Shown here in pieces: positions 35,223-45,985 of a DNA stretch of 64,000 bases. This DNA is from Streptomyces scopuliridis RB72 (lineage in GTDB: Bacteria > Actinomycetota > Actinomycetes > Streptomycetales > Streptomycetaceae), in the NCBI RefSeq assembly GCF_000718095.1, contig NZ_JOEI01000016.1, positions 1-64,000 on the forward strand, written 5' to 3'. Every line of letters begins with the position of its first letter. The first letter of the stretch is position 1. The notes under the pieces were generated by a model. That model did no database searches. It was not told the DNA's origin and worked only from the letters and a program-made list of their open reading frames with translations. A program made the translations under genes and the position numbers.

Positions 35223-35967
35223 AGACCGCGGAACAGGAGAAGGTTCCGTGGCAGTGGCAACGAACCGGCCCCGGCCCCAAGAGTCGTCCAGCGGTCACCG
35301 TCACCGAGCCGTCAACGGGCGTGAACCAGCAGGTCCGGTCGTGAGATATCTGCGGCTGCACCGCCCGTACATCCTGATGGGCGGACTGGCCGCGCTGGCT
35401 GCCTGCCAAGCAGTCTTCGGTTCGCAGGCGGTCGCGATGCCTATCACGACCGGCACGGCGGACTCCACCGTCCATCTGCGGATGCTCCTCGCCGTGGCTT
35501 CCGCAGCCCTGGCTGTCGGCAGTCTCCACAGTAGGATGCAATCCTTCGAAGCAACGGCGACCGACCGGTTGAGACGGTTCCGGGCCATACATCTCACGGC
35601 GGTCACCGCACTCGCCGTCCTATTGTCCGGCAGCATCGAGCTGGTCTCCGGCACGGCGGAGAGCGCGACGACACTGGTCCGGGCTCAACTCGTCTGGACT
35701 GGTCTCGCCATACTCTCCGGACGGCTCTTCGGCTGGCTGCTCGCCTGGATTCTTCCCCTGGCAACCGTCTTTCCGCTGACGTATCTCGGCTGGGACACGA
35801 TGAACCAGCCACGCTGGTGGAACTGGCTGTGGCAGGACGCGGCAAGCCCCGCCTGCTGGGCGCTGGCGATCAGCTCCCTCATCCTCGGGACTGGGGGCTT
35901 CCTCGGTACGCCATGGCGGCGGTATGCGTACGGGAAGCGGCTCACGCGGAGCGTACGGAACGGCTGA
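35209..35967 (+). CDS. Second membrane protein of the ABC operon
   Basis: The 252-residue protein has a polar N-terminal tail of about 45 residues and six predicted helices (PYILMGGLAALAACQAVF, LLAVASAALAVGSL, AIHLTAVTALAVLLSG and others). It starts at GTG 35209, within the end of the preceding gene, with a GGGAGA ribosome site. No family is recognised. Its position and lack of its own ATPase suggest the second half of the transporter. Confidence 0.68.
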   Translation: MPQSEDRGTGEGSVAVATNRPRPQESSSGHRHRAVNGREPAGPVVRYLRLHRPYILMGGLAALAACQAVFGSQAVAMPITTGTADSTVHLRMLLAVASAALAVGSLHSRMQSFEATATDRLRRFRAIHLTAVTALAVLLSGSIELVSGTAESATTLVRAQLVWTGLAILSGRLFGWLLAWILPLATVFPLTYLGWDTMNQPRWWNWLWQDAASPACWALAISSLILGTGGFLGTPWRRYAYGKRLTRSVRNG

Positions 35968-36131
35968 CCTGCTGCACTAGGCTCGCCATTTCGGTTGGGG
36001 AGATGAGACGTCGCTGATCGTCAACTGTCAGGTGGGCGAGGTGTTTTCGCTGCCTGGGCATGACGGGGTCCCGGCGCGGTGGCCGGGTTCTCCGAGGGCT
36101 TTCGGGTCGTGGGCGGGCAGGGGGATGCCGG

Positions 36132-36605
36132 TCAGCCGGCGGGACGGGGCAGTGCGGTGAGGCGGTGGAAAGCCGTGGCGAGCTCGTGTTCTCAGGGCCA
36201 TGTCGCCGATATCCGCAAGCGCAGGCGCAAGCGCAGGCGCCGGCCGCCGCGGGTGAGGCGTGCGACGACGTGCAGCAGCCGGTAGCGGAGCTTCTTCGGC
36301 TCGGCAGACGCAAGTTCGCCATCCAGCAGCAGGACGCGCATCCACGACAGCAGGTCAATCGCCGCGAGGGTGAGTTCCGGCCAGGCGGCATTGACGTTGA
36401 AGTCACGGGAGGGGAAGCGGCCGAAGCCGGTGCACTTGCCGCACCGGATGTGGTCCTCAACGCATGCATGGCCGCGGTGACGGGCCGCCAGGAACTGAGC
36501 GGAACCACCGCCGAGGTGAGGGGTGTCGGTGAGGAACACCTGATGCCGCAGGCCCTCGTCCTGGTCGTTGTGGTCTGCTGGACGGTTGGGTGCGAGCGAG
36601 GTCCC
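36132..36605 (-). pseudogene. IS1380-family transposase C-terminal fragment
   Basis: Minus-strand reading gives the IS1380 C-terminal pattern: RCGKCTGFGRFPSRDFNVNA, then LTLAAIDLLSWMRVLLLDGE, EPKKLRYRLLHVVARLTRGG and, after an in-frame TGA at 36192-36194, HELATAFHRLTALPRPAG and a stop. TGG to TGA explains the internal stop. The N-terminal two thirds are absent. The fragment abuts a membrane-protein pseudogene on its right. Confidence 0.75.
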
Positions 36606-36627
36606 CGTCCCAAGCCTGACCAGCGGC

Positions 36628-37080
36628 ATGGGCAGCACCCAACTCGCCTACTTCACCCCTGTCTTGGTCGTCATCGCCGTGATGTACTGCCTGGATCGGC
36701 AGCTCTACGAAGCCGAGACCACAGCGGTCCTACCCGTCCGCCAATTCGATCAAGGCGCCGTCATTCTCACTGCGGTCCTCGCGCACGCGGCCGGACTTGT
36801 GGTGGGGATGGACATCGCCCGGAACGCCACTCTTCTGCTCGCCCTCGCGCTCCTCATGCTCCGCCTCGCCAACGAGGCCACGGCAGCAGCAGCGGGGCTG
36901 ATGTTCCTCGTCATCAACCTCATCCTTGGCCGCACCTACAACCCCGATGGCTAAACGACCCACACCTGGTGGGCCGTTGCCCTCTACCTTTCCGGCAGCG
37001 TGTCCGCGTGGCTGGTTGCGATTGCCCTTTTCGCGCTCGCACTCATGCTGGGATTCTCAAGGAATTCAGCTCCTCGTTGA
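36628..37080 (+). pseudogene. Membrane protein broken by one nonsense codon
   Basis: Reading from ATG 36628 gives four hydrophobic segments (YFTPVLVVIAVMYCL, GAVILTAVLAHAAGLVVG, ATLLLALALLML, AAAGLMFLVINLILG), then TAA at 36952-36954. The same frame continues with HTWWAVALYLSGSVSAWLVA and further hydrophobic sequence to a stop at 37080. One base change restores a protein of about 150 residues. The left end may be truncated by the IS fragment. Function is unknown. Confidence 0.6.
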
Positions 37081-37146
37081 TGACTATGGATCCGAGACTC
37101 AAAAGGGCCTGTTCAAGGATGTAGCGGACGTGGGGGCCGCCGAAGG

Positions 37147-37178
37147 AGCCGTGGACGCCCGGCCGGGCGTCCACGGCT
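37147..37178. terminator. Perfect 32-bp palindrome (bidirectional terminator)
   Basis: Two 16-base arms (AGCCGTGGACGCCCGG and its complement) meet with no loop bases. It lies between the plus-strand pseudogene and the convergent LuxR-type gene, ending 15 bases before the latter's stop. Confidence 0.7.
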
Positions 37179-37192
37179 GACCGCGATGGCCA

Positions 37193-38167
37193 TCAGCCGA
37201 GCTTGCGCTCGTCCGTGGCGGCCTCTGAGCTCCACCAGACACCGAGCGCGAACTGCGTGTCCACCCCGACGGCTTCGTAGAGCTTGTTGAGATCGCTGTT
37301 GACGGTGCGCAGGCTGACGCTCAACTCGGTGGCGATCTGCTTGAGGGTGCGGCCTTCTCTCAGCTTGTTGAGGATGCGGCGGGACCGGCCCGTCGTGACC
37401 GTCTCCGCCTTCTGTAGAAACCGGCCGCCCGCCCAGGGCTCAGCACGCTCCCACTGCTGGTCGTAGATGTGGTGAAAGAGAGCCACCATCCCGGGGTGTG
37501 TCACCTTGAAGGCGATGTCTCTGTTCGGCTCGCCTCGGTGGTCGGCGACTACGGCGAGTTTGTCGTCCACAAGGATCATGCGTTCAAAGGTCGTGGCAAG
37601 GGTGCGTACCTCCGCGCCGTGCTCGCTTACCATCGCGGCCCACTCCTGTTCCCCGGGCCGGGTACGCGCGGTGTCCGGATAAAGCGTCTGGTAGGCGACA
37701 CCACGCCGCAGGACTTTGACGTCGGACTCGGCTGCCTTGCGCAGCGTCTCGGCCTTTCTGTCCTGGGGATGTGCCGTACGGATACGCGACGTCGCGGAAT
37801 TCACCGCCTGGATGATGGCGGCGTTGACGAGTTCGATCCGGTCGAGGAATTCGATGCCGTTTCCGCTCGGCGATTCGATGTTTCTCATCTCGCGGTGCAG
37901 CTCGGAGAGCCGGCGCATGCGCTGAAGATGATGGGCGATGCCCGCGCGCTCCTCGGCCAGGGCGGTCTGCTCCGCGTGCCACAGGTCCGCCGAACTCCAC
38001 CGGTCGTCATGCGGGTTGTGCACCGCCAGGCCGAGAGCGGCCAGTTCCGTGAGACCGGGTTCGGAGCCTGTGACCTGTTCGCCCTGAATGAGCCGGCGTA
38101 ACAGGGTGCGTGTTTCATCTGATATGTCGAGTGATTCTTCGTTATGCGACGCTATGTCGGGTTCCAT
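37193..38167 (-). CDS. LuxR-type regulator 1 (TrmB-like sensor plus HTH)
   Basis: From ATG 38167 (GGAGGG ribosome site) the 324-residue protein has an N-terminal helical part, a central domain with RRGVAYQTLYPDTARTRPGE and VTHPGMVALFHHIYDQQW, as in TrmB/PLD-like sensors, and a C-terminal LuxR helix-turn-helix (ILNKLREGRTLKQIATELSV, then SLRTVNSDLNKLYEAVGVDT). It is paralogous to the regulator at 38354. The 46-bp element just upstream of its start recurs near the secreted peptide/ABC operon, which suggests that it controls itself and that operon. Confidence 0.85.
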   Translation of the reverse strand: MEPDIASHNEESLDISDETRTLLRRLIQGEQVTGSEPGLTELAALGLAVHNPHDDRWSSADLWHAEQTALAEERAGIAHHLQRMRRLSELHREMRNIESPSGNGIEFLDRIELVNAAIIQAVNSATSRIRTAHPQDRKAETLRKAAESDVKVLRRGVAYQTLYPDTARTRPGEQEWAAMVSEHGAEVRTLATTFERMILVDDKLAVVADHRGEPNRDIAFKVTHPGMVALFHHIYDQQWERAEPWAGGRFLQKAETVTTGRSRRILNKLREGRTLKQIATELSVSLRTVNSDLNKLYEAVGVDTQFALGVWWSSEAATDERKLG

Positions 38168-38182
38168 GTGTCCCTCCTGCGA

Positions 38183-38228
38183 GCTTCCGCAGTGCACATC
38201 AGTGCAGGCGTCTTTCGCTTGATCCGCG
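38183..38228. promoter_or_regulatory. 46-bp element in the LuxR regulator 1 promoter
   Basis: Second copy of the element at 32524. It begins 15 bases upstream of the regulator start, with TTCCGCAGTGCACATC and CTTGATCCGCG as conserved blocks. This location fits an autoregulatory operator. Confidence 0.5.
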
Positions 38229-38353
38229 CGGGCCGGTCCCGCATTCTACAGAGAGTGACGGAAGATATCGGAAGGCCATCGGGCGCCGGGGCGGAATTGG
38301 GGCGCCTCTTCGCCGGGGTCACTGGCGAGGGCGGCTGAATGGCAATTCCTGGG

Positions 38354-39373
38354 TCAATCCGACTCGGCGCCCTGGTCCAGGATTCCCGACTGCGCGATGA
38401 GGTACCCGAGCTGAGCGCGGCTGCCGCTGCCGAGGGTGGTGGCGAGTTTGGCGATGTGCGCGCGGCACGTGCGTACGTTCATTCCGAGGCGGCGGGCGAT
38501 GGCCTCGTCCACGTACCCCTCGATGAGGAGCTTGGCGATGGAGCGCTGGACGCCGGTGATGCCGACGGGCGTGGGCTCGTAGGAGACCTGTTCGGTCAGG
38601 GGGGTGGCGCGGCGCCACAACTGCTCGAAGACCTGGGCGAGATAGTCGACGAGCCCCGGATGGCGCAGTTCCAGTGCGACCTGCCGGTCGGAACGGGCCG
38701 GTATGTACGCGACGGTGCGGTCGAAGACGATCAGCCGCTCGATGAGCTCTTCCAGCGTTCGTATCTCGACCTTGCCCTCGGCCAGCCGCTCCGCGTAGGC
38801 GAGGGTGCCCTGGCTGTGCCGGACGGTGTGTTGGTACAGGGTGCGGATGCTGACGCCGCGGTCCACCACCGACCGGCCCCGCTCCAGGGCCTGGGCGAGC
38901 ACATGCGCGCTGCGGCCGCCGCCGGGCTGCACGGTGAGCACTTCGGTGCGGCACTCGGCGGTGGAGAGGTCGAGCGCGGCGTTGATCCGGCTGTCGCCCT
39001 CCAGGACGGTGATCGCGTGCGTGGTGGGCGGGTCCTGGGCGCTGATGGTCATGAACGGCTCGAAAGCGTCGGTCAGTTCGACGGCGAAGTGCCGGCGCTC
39101 CTGGATCTCGCGCTCGATGGGGTGGAGACGCTGGGCCAGTGCCGCGGAGGGCGGAACTGGGCGTAGCCAGTCGGCATCGTCGGGATCGGGGTGCAGAAGC
39201 GGGAATTCCATGAGGCAGGGGGCCGCGGCGGCCTCGCTACGGGCGATCCGTCCGGAGCGCAACGCGCTGGCGTAAATCCGTCTGCCGTCATCACACAGCT
39301 CAGTCACAGCGTGGGGATGTGTCTGTTTTGTGTTGTTTGCTGGCAAAGCTCCACCCCCCAGGGTCCTGAACAT
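38354..39373 (-). CDS. LuxR-type regulator 2, divergent from the DIGW operon
   Basis: The protein (about 320-340 residues, depending on start) has the same architecture as its neighbour: VTELCDDGRRIYASALRSGR near the start, DRGVSIRTLYQHTVRH and LRHPGLVDYLAQVFEQLW in the sensor part, and a LuxR helix-turn-helix at the end (LLIEGYVDEAIARRLGMNVR, then TCRAHIAKLATTLG). ATG 39373 is used here; GTG 39307 is an alternative and would fit the conserved block, but neither has a strong ribosome site. It is divergent from the DIGW-repeat gene 100 bases away and probably controls it. Confidence 0.82.
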   Translation of the reverse strand: MFRTLGGGALPANNTKQTHPHAVTELCDDGRRIYASALRSGRIARSEAAAAPCLMEFPLLHPDPDDADWLRPVPPSAALAQRLHPIEREIQERRHFAVELTDAFEPFMTISAQDPPTTHAITVLEGDSRINAALDLSTAECRTEVLTVQPGGGRSAHVLAQALERGRSVVDRGVSIRTLYQHTVRHSQGTLAYAERLAEGKVEIRTLEELIERLIVFDRTVAYIPARSDRQVALELRHPGLVDYLAQVFEQLWRRATPLTEQVSYEPTPVGITGVQRSIAKLLIEGYVDEAIARRLGMNVRTCRAHIAKLATTLGSGSRAQLGYLIAQSGILDQGAESD

Positions 39374-39403
39374 ACAGGAACATGATGCCTCGTTCCGGTG
39401 GTG

Positions 39404-39434
39404 TTGACGTGTCCGGGTGAGACATCGTCTAGAT
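39404..39434 (+). promoter_or_regulatory. Possible promoter of the DIGW operon
   Basis: TTGACG at 39404-39409 and a TAGAT-like box ending near 39434 are separated by about 19 bases, some 40 bases upstream of the coding start. The spacing is slightly long for a housekeeping sigma promoter. Confidence 0.35.
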
Positions 39435-39475
39435 GGCGGGGGAGAGGAATCCATCAAGTGAGGACGAAGCCGACT

Positions 39476-39790
39476 ATGTACAAGAGAATGCTTCGCGCGG
39501 TGGTTGTCACTGCTTTCTCTGCGGCTCTGGCCTATGGTGCGCTGGCTGTTGGGGCGGACATTGGCTGGACAACGCCTGCCGGATCTGCCGCCCAGGGTGT
39601 GGAGTCGGGCGACATCGGGTGGGGCCCGACGCCTGCTGGATCCGTGGATTCGGGTGACATCGGCTGGATCGTGAAGGCTGCTGGATCTACCACCGTGAGT
39701 CCGGGGTCCGGTGACATTGGCTGGGTGACTCCGCAGGCAACACCAAAGGACATCGGCTGGAACATCACGTCGGCCGACACCAGCGCATGA
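39476..39790 (+). CDS. Secreted protein with five DIGW repeats
   Basis: The 104-residue protein has a basic start (MYKRMLR), a hydrophobic signal or anchor segment (about residues 8-27) and then five DIGW motifs at about residues 28, 46, 61, 80 and 92. These are embedded in a loose repeat such as SGDIGWGPTPAGS and SGDIGWIVKAAGS. There is no Cys. Regular motif repeats in a tiny secreted protein suggest a multi-core peptide precursor or a surface ligand with several identical contacts. I recognise no family. The stop overlaps the ATG of the next gene by four bases. A GTG at 39459 is a possible alternative start. Confidence 0.7.
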   Translation: MYKRMLRAVVVTAFSAALAYGALAVGADIGWTTPAGSAAQGVESGDIGWGPTPAGSVDSGDIGWIVKAAGSTTVSPGSGDIGWVTPQATPKDIGWNITSADTSA

Positions 39791-40107
39791 CTGTCCCGCC
39801 GGACGACCGGGTCTTCCGGCGCGAGATGGCCACGGCCTACCGGTCGGGGTGGCACTTCATCGATCTCGTCACCGCTATTCCTCACCGTGGCGACTCGCTG
39901 ATGGTCACCCTGTTCGGAGAGCCGATCGTCGTCGTACGCGAGGAGGACGAGGACGTCCGTGCCTACCGCTGCCTTCGGAGGCCGCGGGGGGCTCCGCAGC
40001 CGGTCCGGTGTGCCATCCGGTACGACATGATCTTCGTCAACCTCGACCAGCGTGACCACCAGTTGGTCGGATCGAATACCACCATCGCCACCCCCCGCAG
40101 TGCCTGA
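39787..40107 (+). CDS. Rieske-like domain protein lacking iron-sulfur ligands
   Basis: The 106-residue protein follows the N-terminal part of Rieske ring-hydroxylating oxygenases: [20 protein letters not shown], then [33 protein letters not shown] and RPRGAPQP. CxHRG is replaced by RRPRG and there is no CxxH. It then jumps to DMIFVNLDQ, which in oxygenases lies about 60 residues further on. It therefore cannot hold a [2Fe-2S] cluster and has no catalytic domain. The ATGA overlap with the DIGW gene implies coupled expression, so it may bind or process that peptide. Decay is the alternative. Confidence 0.7.
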   Translation: MTVPPDDRVFRREMATAYRSGWHFIDLVTAIPHRGDSLMVTLFGEPIVVVREEDEDVRAYRCLRRPRGAPQPVRCAIRYDMIFVNLDQRDHQLVGSNTTIATPRSA

Positions 40108-40154
40108 GCGATTCCCCCGTCGTTGTAAATCGCTCGGGCGCTTCCCCCACACAG

Positions 40155-40189
40155 CGGCGCCATCGTGGACCTGAAACACGATGGCGCCG
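40155..40189. terminator. Bidirectional terminator after the DIGW operon
   Basis: GGCGCCATCGTG and its perfect complement form a 12-bp stem with a nine-base loop followed by GTTGTG. It lies between the Rieske-like gene and the convergent PPOX gene. Confidence 0.8.
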
Positions 40190-40259
40190 TTGTGCTGCCC
40201 GCGTCCGGTTCCGCGCCCGGTTACGCGTGCGTGCGCGCAGGACTTCTCGGTCCCGGCGG

Positions 40260-40664
40260 TCAGCCGCGGCCGAGCGCCCGTTCCAGGGCGATCTCGATGA
40301 CGACCCGGTCCGGGTTGGGCGCCGGCGTACGGTCGTAGCGCTCCGTGTAGCGGCTCACCGCGTCCGCGACCACCTCCGGCTCCGTACGGACCGTGGCGCG
40401 GCCCTCCAGCGTCGCCCAGCGGCCCTTCTTGACCTGGCACACCGCCACCCGCGCGCCCTCCGGTCCCGCCGCCAGGATGTTGGCGACCTTCGTGCTGTTC
40501 TTGCTGGTGATGACGCGGGCGAGCCCCGCCTCCGGGTCGTACGTCACGCCCACCGGCACCACATGCGGACTGCCGTCCGGACGCGGGGTGGTGAGGGTGC
40601 AGACATGGTGCTCGCGCCAGAAGGCGAGAAAATCGGGGCTGGGATCGCGTACGTCGTGGGCCAT
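40260..40664 (-). CDS. PPOX-class flavin/F420-dependent oxidoreductase
   Basis: The 134-residue protein has the split-barrel pyridoxamine-phosphate-oxidase-like pattern: [20 protein letters not shown], then [26 protein letters not shown] and [14 protein letters not shown]. Actinobacterial members commonly bind F420 or FMN and reduce diverse small molecules. The cofactor cannot be decided here. It is divergent from clpB, with an HspR operator in the shared upstream region, but there is no reason to think it belongs to the heat-shock response. Confidence 0.85.
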   Translation of the reverse strand: MAHDVRDPSPDFLAFWREHHVCTLTTPRPDGSPHVVPVGVTYDPEAGLARVITSKNSTKVANILAAGPEGARVAVCQVKKGRWATLEGRATVRTEPEVVADAVSRYTERYDRTPAPNPDRVVIEIALERALGRG

Positions 40665-40769
40665 GCCGGAAGCCTAGAGCGGGTGACCCGCGAGCCGGGG
40701 GAGGGTGCCGGGGGGCGCGTGAGGCCGCCGGAGGGCGCGGAAACCCCGGGAGAGCGGCCCCGTTTCAGG

Positions 40770-40790
40770 CTTGAGTGGAATAGACTCAAC
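40770..40790. promoter_or_regulatory. HAIR HspR operator upstream of clpB
   Basis: CTTGAGT, seven bases, ACTCAAC: one mismatch from the perfect HspR inverted repeat, 70 bases upstream of the clpB start. ClpB is a known HspR regulon member in streptomycetes. Confidence 0.88.
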
Positions 40791-40859
40791 TTTGCGCACG
40801 TTCCCGATGTCAGGGTCGGACGGAGACCCGAGGTTTGTGCAGGAGAGGAGAGGGCGCAC

Positions 40860-43529
<2,670 letters not shown>

Positions 43530-43562
43530 GCCTGAGCGAGACGCTCTGAGCCCGAGGACACA

Positions 43563-43597
43563 GGGGCCGGTACGCGCGTGGGCGCCTACCGGCCCCT
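43563..43597 (+). terminator. Terminator of clpB
   Basis: GGGGCCGGTA and its complement TACCGGCCCC flank a 14-base loop followed by TTTG, 33 bases after the clpB stop. Confidence 0.8.
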
Positions 43598-43683
43598 TTG
43601 TGCGCCGGATCGGCGGGCCGGGGTTGCCAGGGCCTCCCTGCTATGGGGGAGGATGGAAGGAACCGTACGAAGGGAAATACACG

Positions 43684-44211
43684 GTGAGCATCGACCCGTC
43701 CTCGATTCCGAATTTCGGGGGCCAGCCCCAACCGCAGGGTGCAGGACCGGCGGGCCCCGTCGTCCCCGACCAGGATCTGGTCAAGCAGCTCCTCGAACAG
43801 ATGGAGCTGAAGTACGTCGTCGACGACGAGGGTGACCTCGCGGCGCCGTGGGAGGAATTCCGTACGTACTTCATGTTCCGCGGCGAGGAGGACCAGCAGG
43901 TCTTCTCCGTGCGGACGTTCTACGACCGGCCGCACCCGATCACGGACAAGTCGAAGGTCCTCGACGCGATCGACGACTGGAACCGTCGCACGCTGTGGCC
44001 CAAGGTCTACACCCACATCCACGAGGAGGGTGACGGTCCCCCCACCGTCCGGCTCATCGGCGAGGCCCAGATGCTGATCGGCATGGGGGTCAGCCTGGAG
44101 CACTTCGTGTCGTCCACGGTCAGCTGGGTGCGCGCGTCGATCGAGTTCGACAAGTGGCTCGTCGAGCAGTTCGGCCTGGAGCCGGGCGACGAGAAGCCCG
44201 AGGACGCCTGA
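43684..44211 (+). CDS. YbjN-domain protein
   Basis: The 175-residue protein fits the YbjN (type III secretion chaperone-like) fold: LVKQLLEQMELKYVVDDEGD, then AAPWEEFRTYFMFRGE, DKSKVLDAIDDWNRRTLWPK and LEHFVSSTVSWVRASIEFDK. Such proteins are common in actinobacteria but lack a firm function. GTG 43684 follows an AAGGGAA ribosome site, and the open frame upstream is not conserved in character. It is monocistronic between the clpB terminator and the convergent aminotransferase gene. Confidence 0.8.
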   Translation: MSIDPSSIPNFGGQPQPQGAGPAGPVVPDQDLVKQLLEQMELKYVVDDEGDLAAPWEEFRTYFMFRGEEDQQVFSVRTFYDRPHPITDKSKVLDAIDDWNRRTLWPKVYTHIHEEGDGPPTVRLIGEAQMLIGMGVSLEHFVSSTVSWVRASIEFDKWLVEQFGLEPGDEKPEDA

Positions 44212-44301
44212 GACCGCGGACTGCGCTGAACGACAGCCCGGCCGGCGCCGCGATCGTCTGCGATCGCGGCCCTGAGCCGGGCTTTCGCGTACCGCGAGCA
44301 G

Positions 44302-45456
44302 CTACAGGCCGCGCAGGCGTGACACGGCCTCCTCCAGAACACCGGTCCGTTTGCAGAAGGCGAACCGTACGAACGGAGCGCCCTGCTTCTGGTGGTCGTA
44401 GAAGACGGCGTTGGGGACGGCGACCACGCCGCACCGTTCCGGCAGGGCGCGGCAGAAGGCGAAGCCGTCGCTCTCCCCGAGCGGCCGGATGTCGGTCGTC
44501 ACGAAGTAGGTGCCGGCCGGGCGGTAGACCTCGAAACCGGCCGCCGCCAGGCCCGCCGAGAGCAGATCGCGTTTGGCGCGCAGATCGGCGCGCAGCCCTT
44601 CGAGGTAGCTCTCCGGCAGCCGCAGGGCCTCCGCGATCGCGTACTGGAACGGGCCCGACGCCACATACGTCAGGAACTGCTTGGCCGAGCGCACCGCCGT
44701 CACCAGCTCCGGCGTCCCCGTCACCCAGCCCACCTTCCAGCCGGTGAACGAGAAGGTCTTGCCCGCGGAGCTGATCGTCAGGGTCCGCTCGCGCATGCCG
44801 GGGAACGAGGCGAGCGGGATGTGCTCGCCCTCGAAGACCAGGTGTTCGTACACCTCGTCGGTGACGACCAGCAGATCACGTTCGACGGCGAGTTCCGCGA
44901 CGGCGGCCAGTTCCTCGCGGGTGAGGACCGTGCCGGTGGGGTTGTGCGGGGTGTTGAGGAGGATGAGGCGGGTGCGGTCGGTGACGGCGTCCCGCAGCTC
45001 GTCCAGGTCCAGGTGGTACGCGCCGTTCCGGGGGCGCAGGGTGACCGGGACGCGGGTGCCGCCCGCCATGCCGATACAGGCGGCGTACGAGTCGTAGTAC
45101 GGCTCCAGCGCGATCACCTCGTCACCGGATTCGACCAGGGCGAGCAGCGCGGCGGCGATCGCTTCGGTGGCGCCCGCCGTGACCAGGACCTCGGTGTCCG
45201 GGTCGTGGACCAGTCCGTAGCGTTTGAGCTGGTGTTCGGCGATCGCGGTGCGCAGTTCGGGGACGCCGGGACCCGGCGGGTACTGGTTGCCCTTGCCCTC
45301 GCGCAGCGCCCGTACCGCCGCCTCCCTGACCTCCTCGGGGCCGTCGGTGTCGGGGAAACCCTGGCCGAGGTTGATCGCGCCGGTGCGTACGGCCAGCGCC
45401 GACATCTCCGCGAAGATCGTGGTGCCGCCGAGCCATTCTTTGGTCATGGCCGCCAT
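44302..45456 (-). CDS. PLP-dependent class I aminotransferase
   Basis: The 384-residue protein has fold-type I features: NLGQGFPDTDGPEEV, the NTPHNPTGTVL substrate/PLP segment, VTDEVYEHLVF, the Schiff-base lysine in SSAGKTFSFTGWKVGW (about residue 235) and the C-terminal RFAFCKR. It resembles the DapC, methionine or kynurenine aminotransferase group. Substrate cannot be fixed, and the distance from the kyn genes argues against assuming kynurenine. A second ATG three codons later is possible. Confidence 0.85.
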   Translation of the reverse strand: MAAMTKEWLGGTTIFAEMSALAVRTGAINLGQGFPDTDGPEEVREAAVRALREGKGNQYPPGPGVPELRTAIAEHQLKRYGLVHDPDTEVLVTAGATEAIAAALLALVESGDEVIALEPYYDSYAACIGMAGGTRVPVTLRPRNGAYHLDLDELRDAVTDRTRLILLNTPHNPTGTVLTREELAAVAELAVERDLLVVTDEVYEHLVFEGEHIPLASFPGMRERTLTISSAGKTFSFTGWKVGWVTGTPELVTAVRSAKQFLTYVASGPFQYAIAEALRLPESYLEGLRADLRAKRDLLSAGLAAAGFEVYRPAGTYFVTTDIRPLGESDGFAFCRALPERCGVVAVPNAVFYDHQKQGAPFVRFAFCKRTGVLEEAVSRLRGL

Positions 45457-45632
45457 CCTGTGCCGAACCTCTGGAGTTGCTCAAGTCGGCTTTGGGTACA
45501 GGGCGCCGGGGGGACACCCAGAACACGCGATGAGTTCACGCGACAAGTTCAGGCGGGAAGCCGGTCAGTGCGGAGCCGGTCGCGCGACAGCGCGGGGTTT
45601 CGCTACGGGGGAACAGAAGGACGGTGAGGACG

Positions 45633-45956
45633 ATGGTTGGCGTAGGAGTGGTGGTCGTACTGGTCGCGGTCGCGTTCGTCGGGGTCGTGGCGAGCGTGGG
45701 CAGCAGGGACAAGCGCACGAAGCCGCGCGGTACGGCGCGTAACCGCGCTGCGAGCCCCTCGCTGAAGAAGAGGGGCGCCAAGCGCCGCTCCAACGGCAGT
45801 TGGTGGGCCGGCGGCAGCGGCAGTGGCAGCGGCGGTAGCGGTGGTGCGTCGTGCGGCGGCGGGAGTTCGTCCTGCGGCGGCGGTTCTTCGTGCGGCGGTG
45901 GTTCGTCGTGCGGCGGGGGCGGCGGTGGCGGGGGTTGCGGCGGAGGAGGCAGCTGA
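45633..45956 (+). CDS. Gly/Cys-rich membrane-anchored small protein
   Basis: The 107-residue protein starts with a single membrane helix (GVGVVVVLVAVAFVGVVA). A basic linker (SRDKRTKPRGTARNRA, LKKRGAKRRS) follows, then WWAGG and a tail of about 50 residues of Gly, Ser and Cys with SCGGG repeated and six Cys in total. The even Cys spacing suggests metal binding or cross-linking rather than a folded domain. I do not know the family. GTG 45624 is an alternative start. The tandem GGCGG-type DNA repeats may vary between strains. Confidence 0.6.
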   Translation: MVGVGVVVVLVAVAFVGVVASVGSRDKRTKPRGTARNRAASPSLKKRGAKRRSNGSWWAGGSGSGSGGSGGASCGGGSSSCGGGSSCGGGSSCGGGGGGGGCGGGGS

Positions 45957-45985
45957 CACGGGGCAGCTGATCCGCTGTCACGACG

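Noticed and set aside
39787..40107. Functional Rieske oxygenase
   Set aside because: CxH and CxxH iron ligands and the entire catalytic domain are missing.
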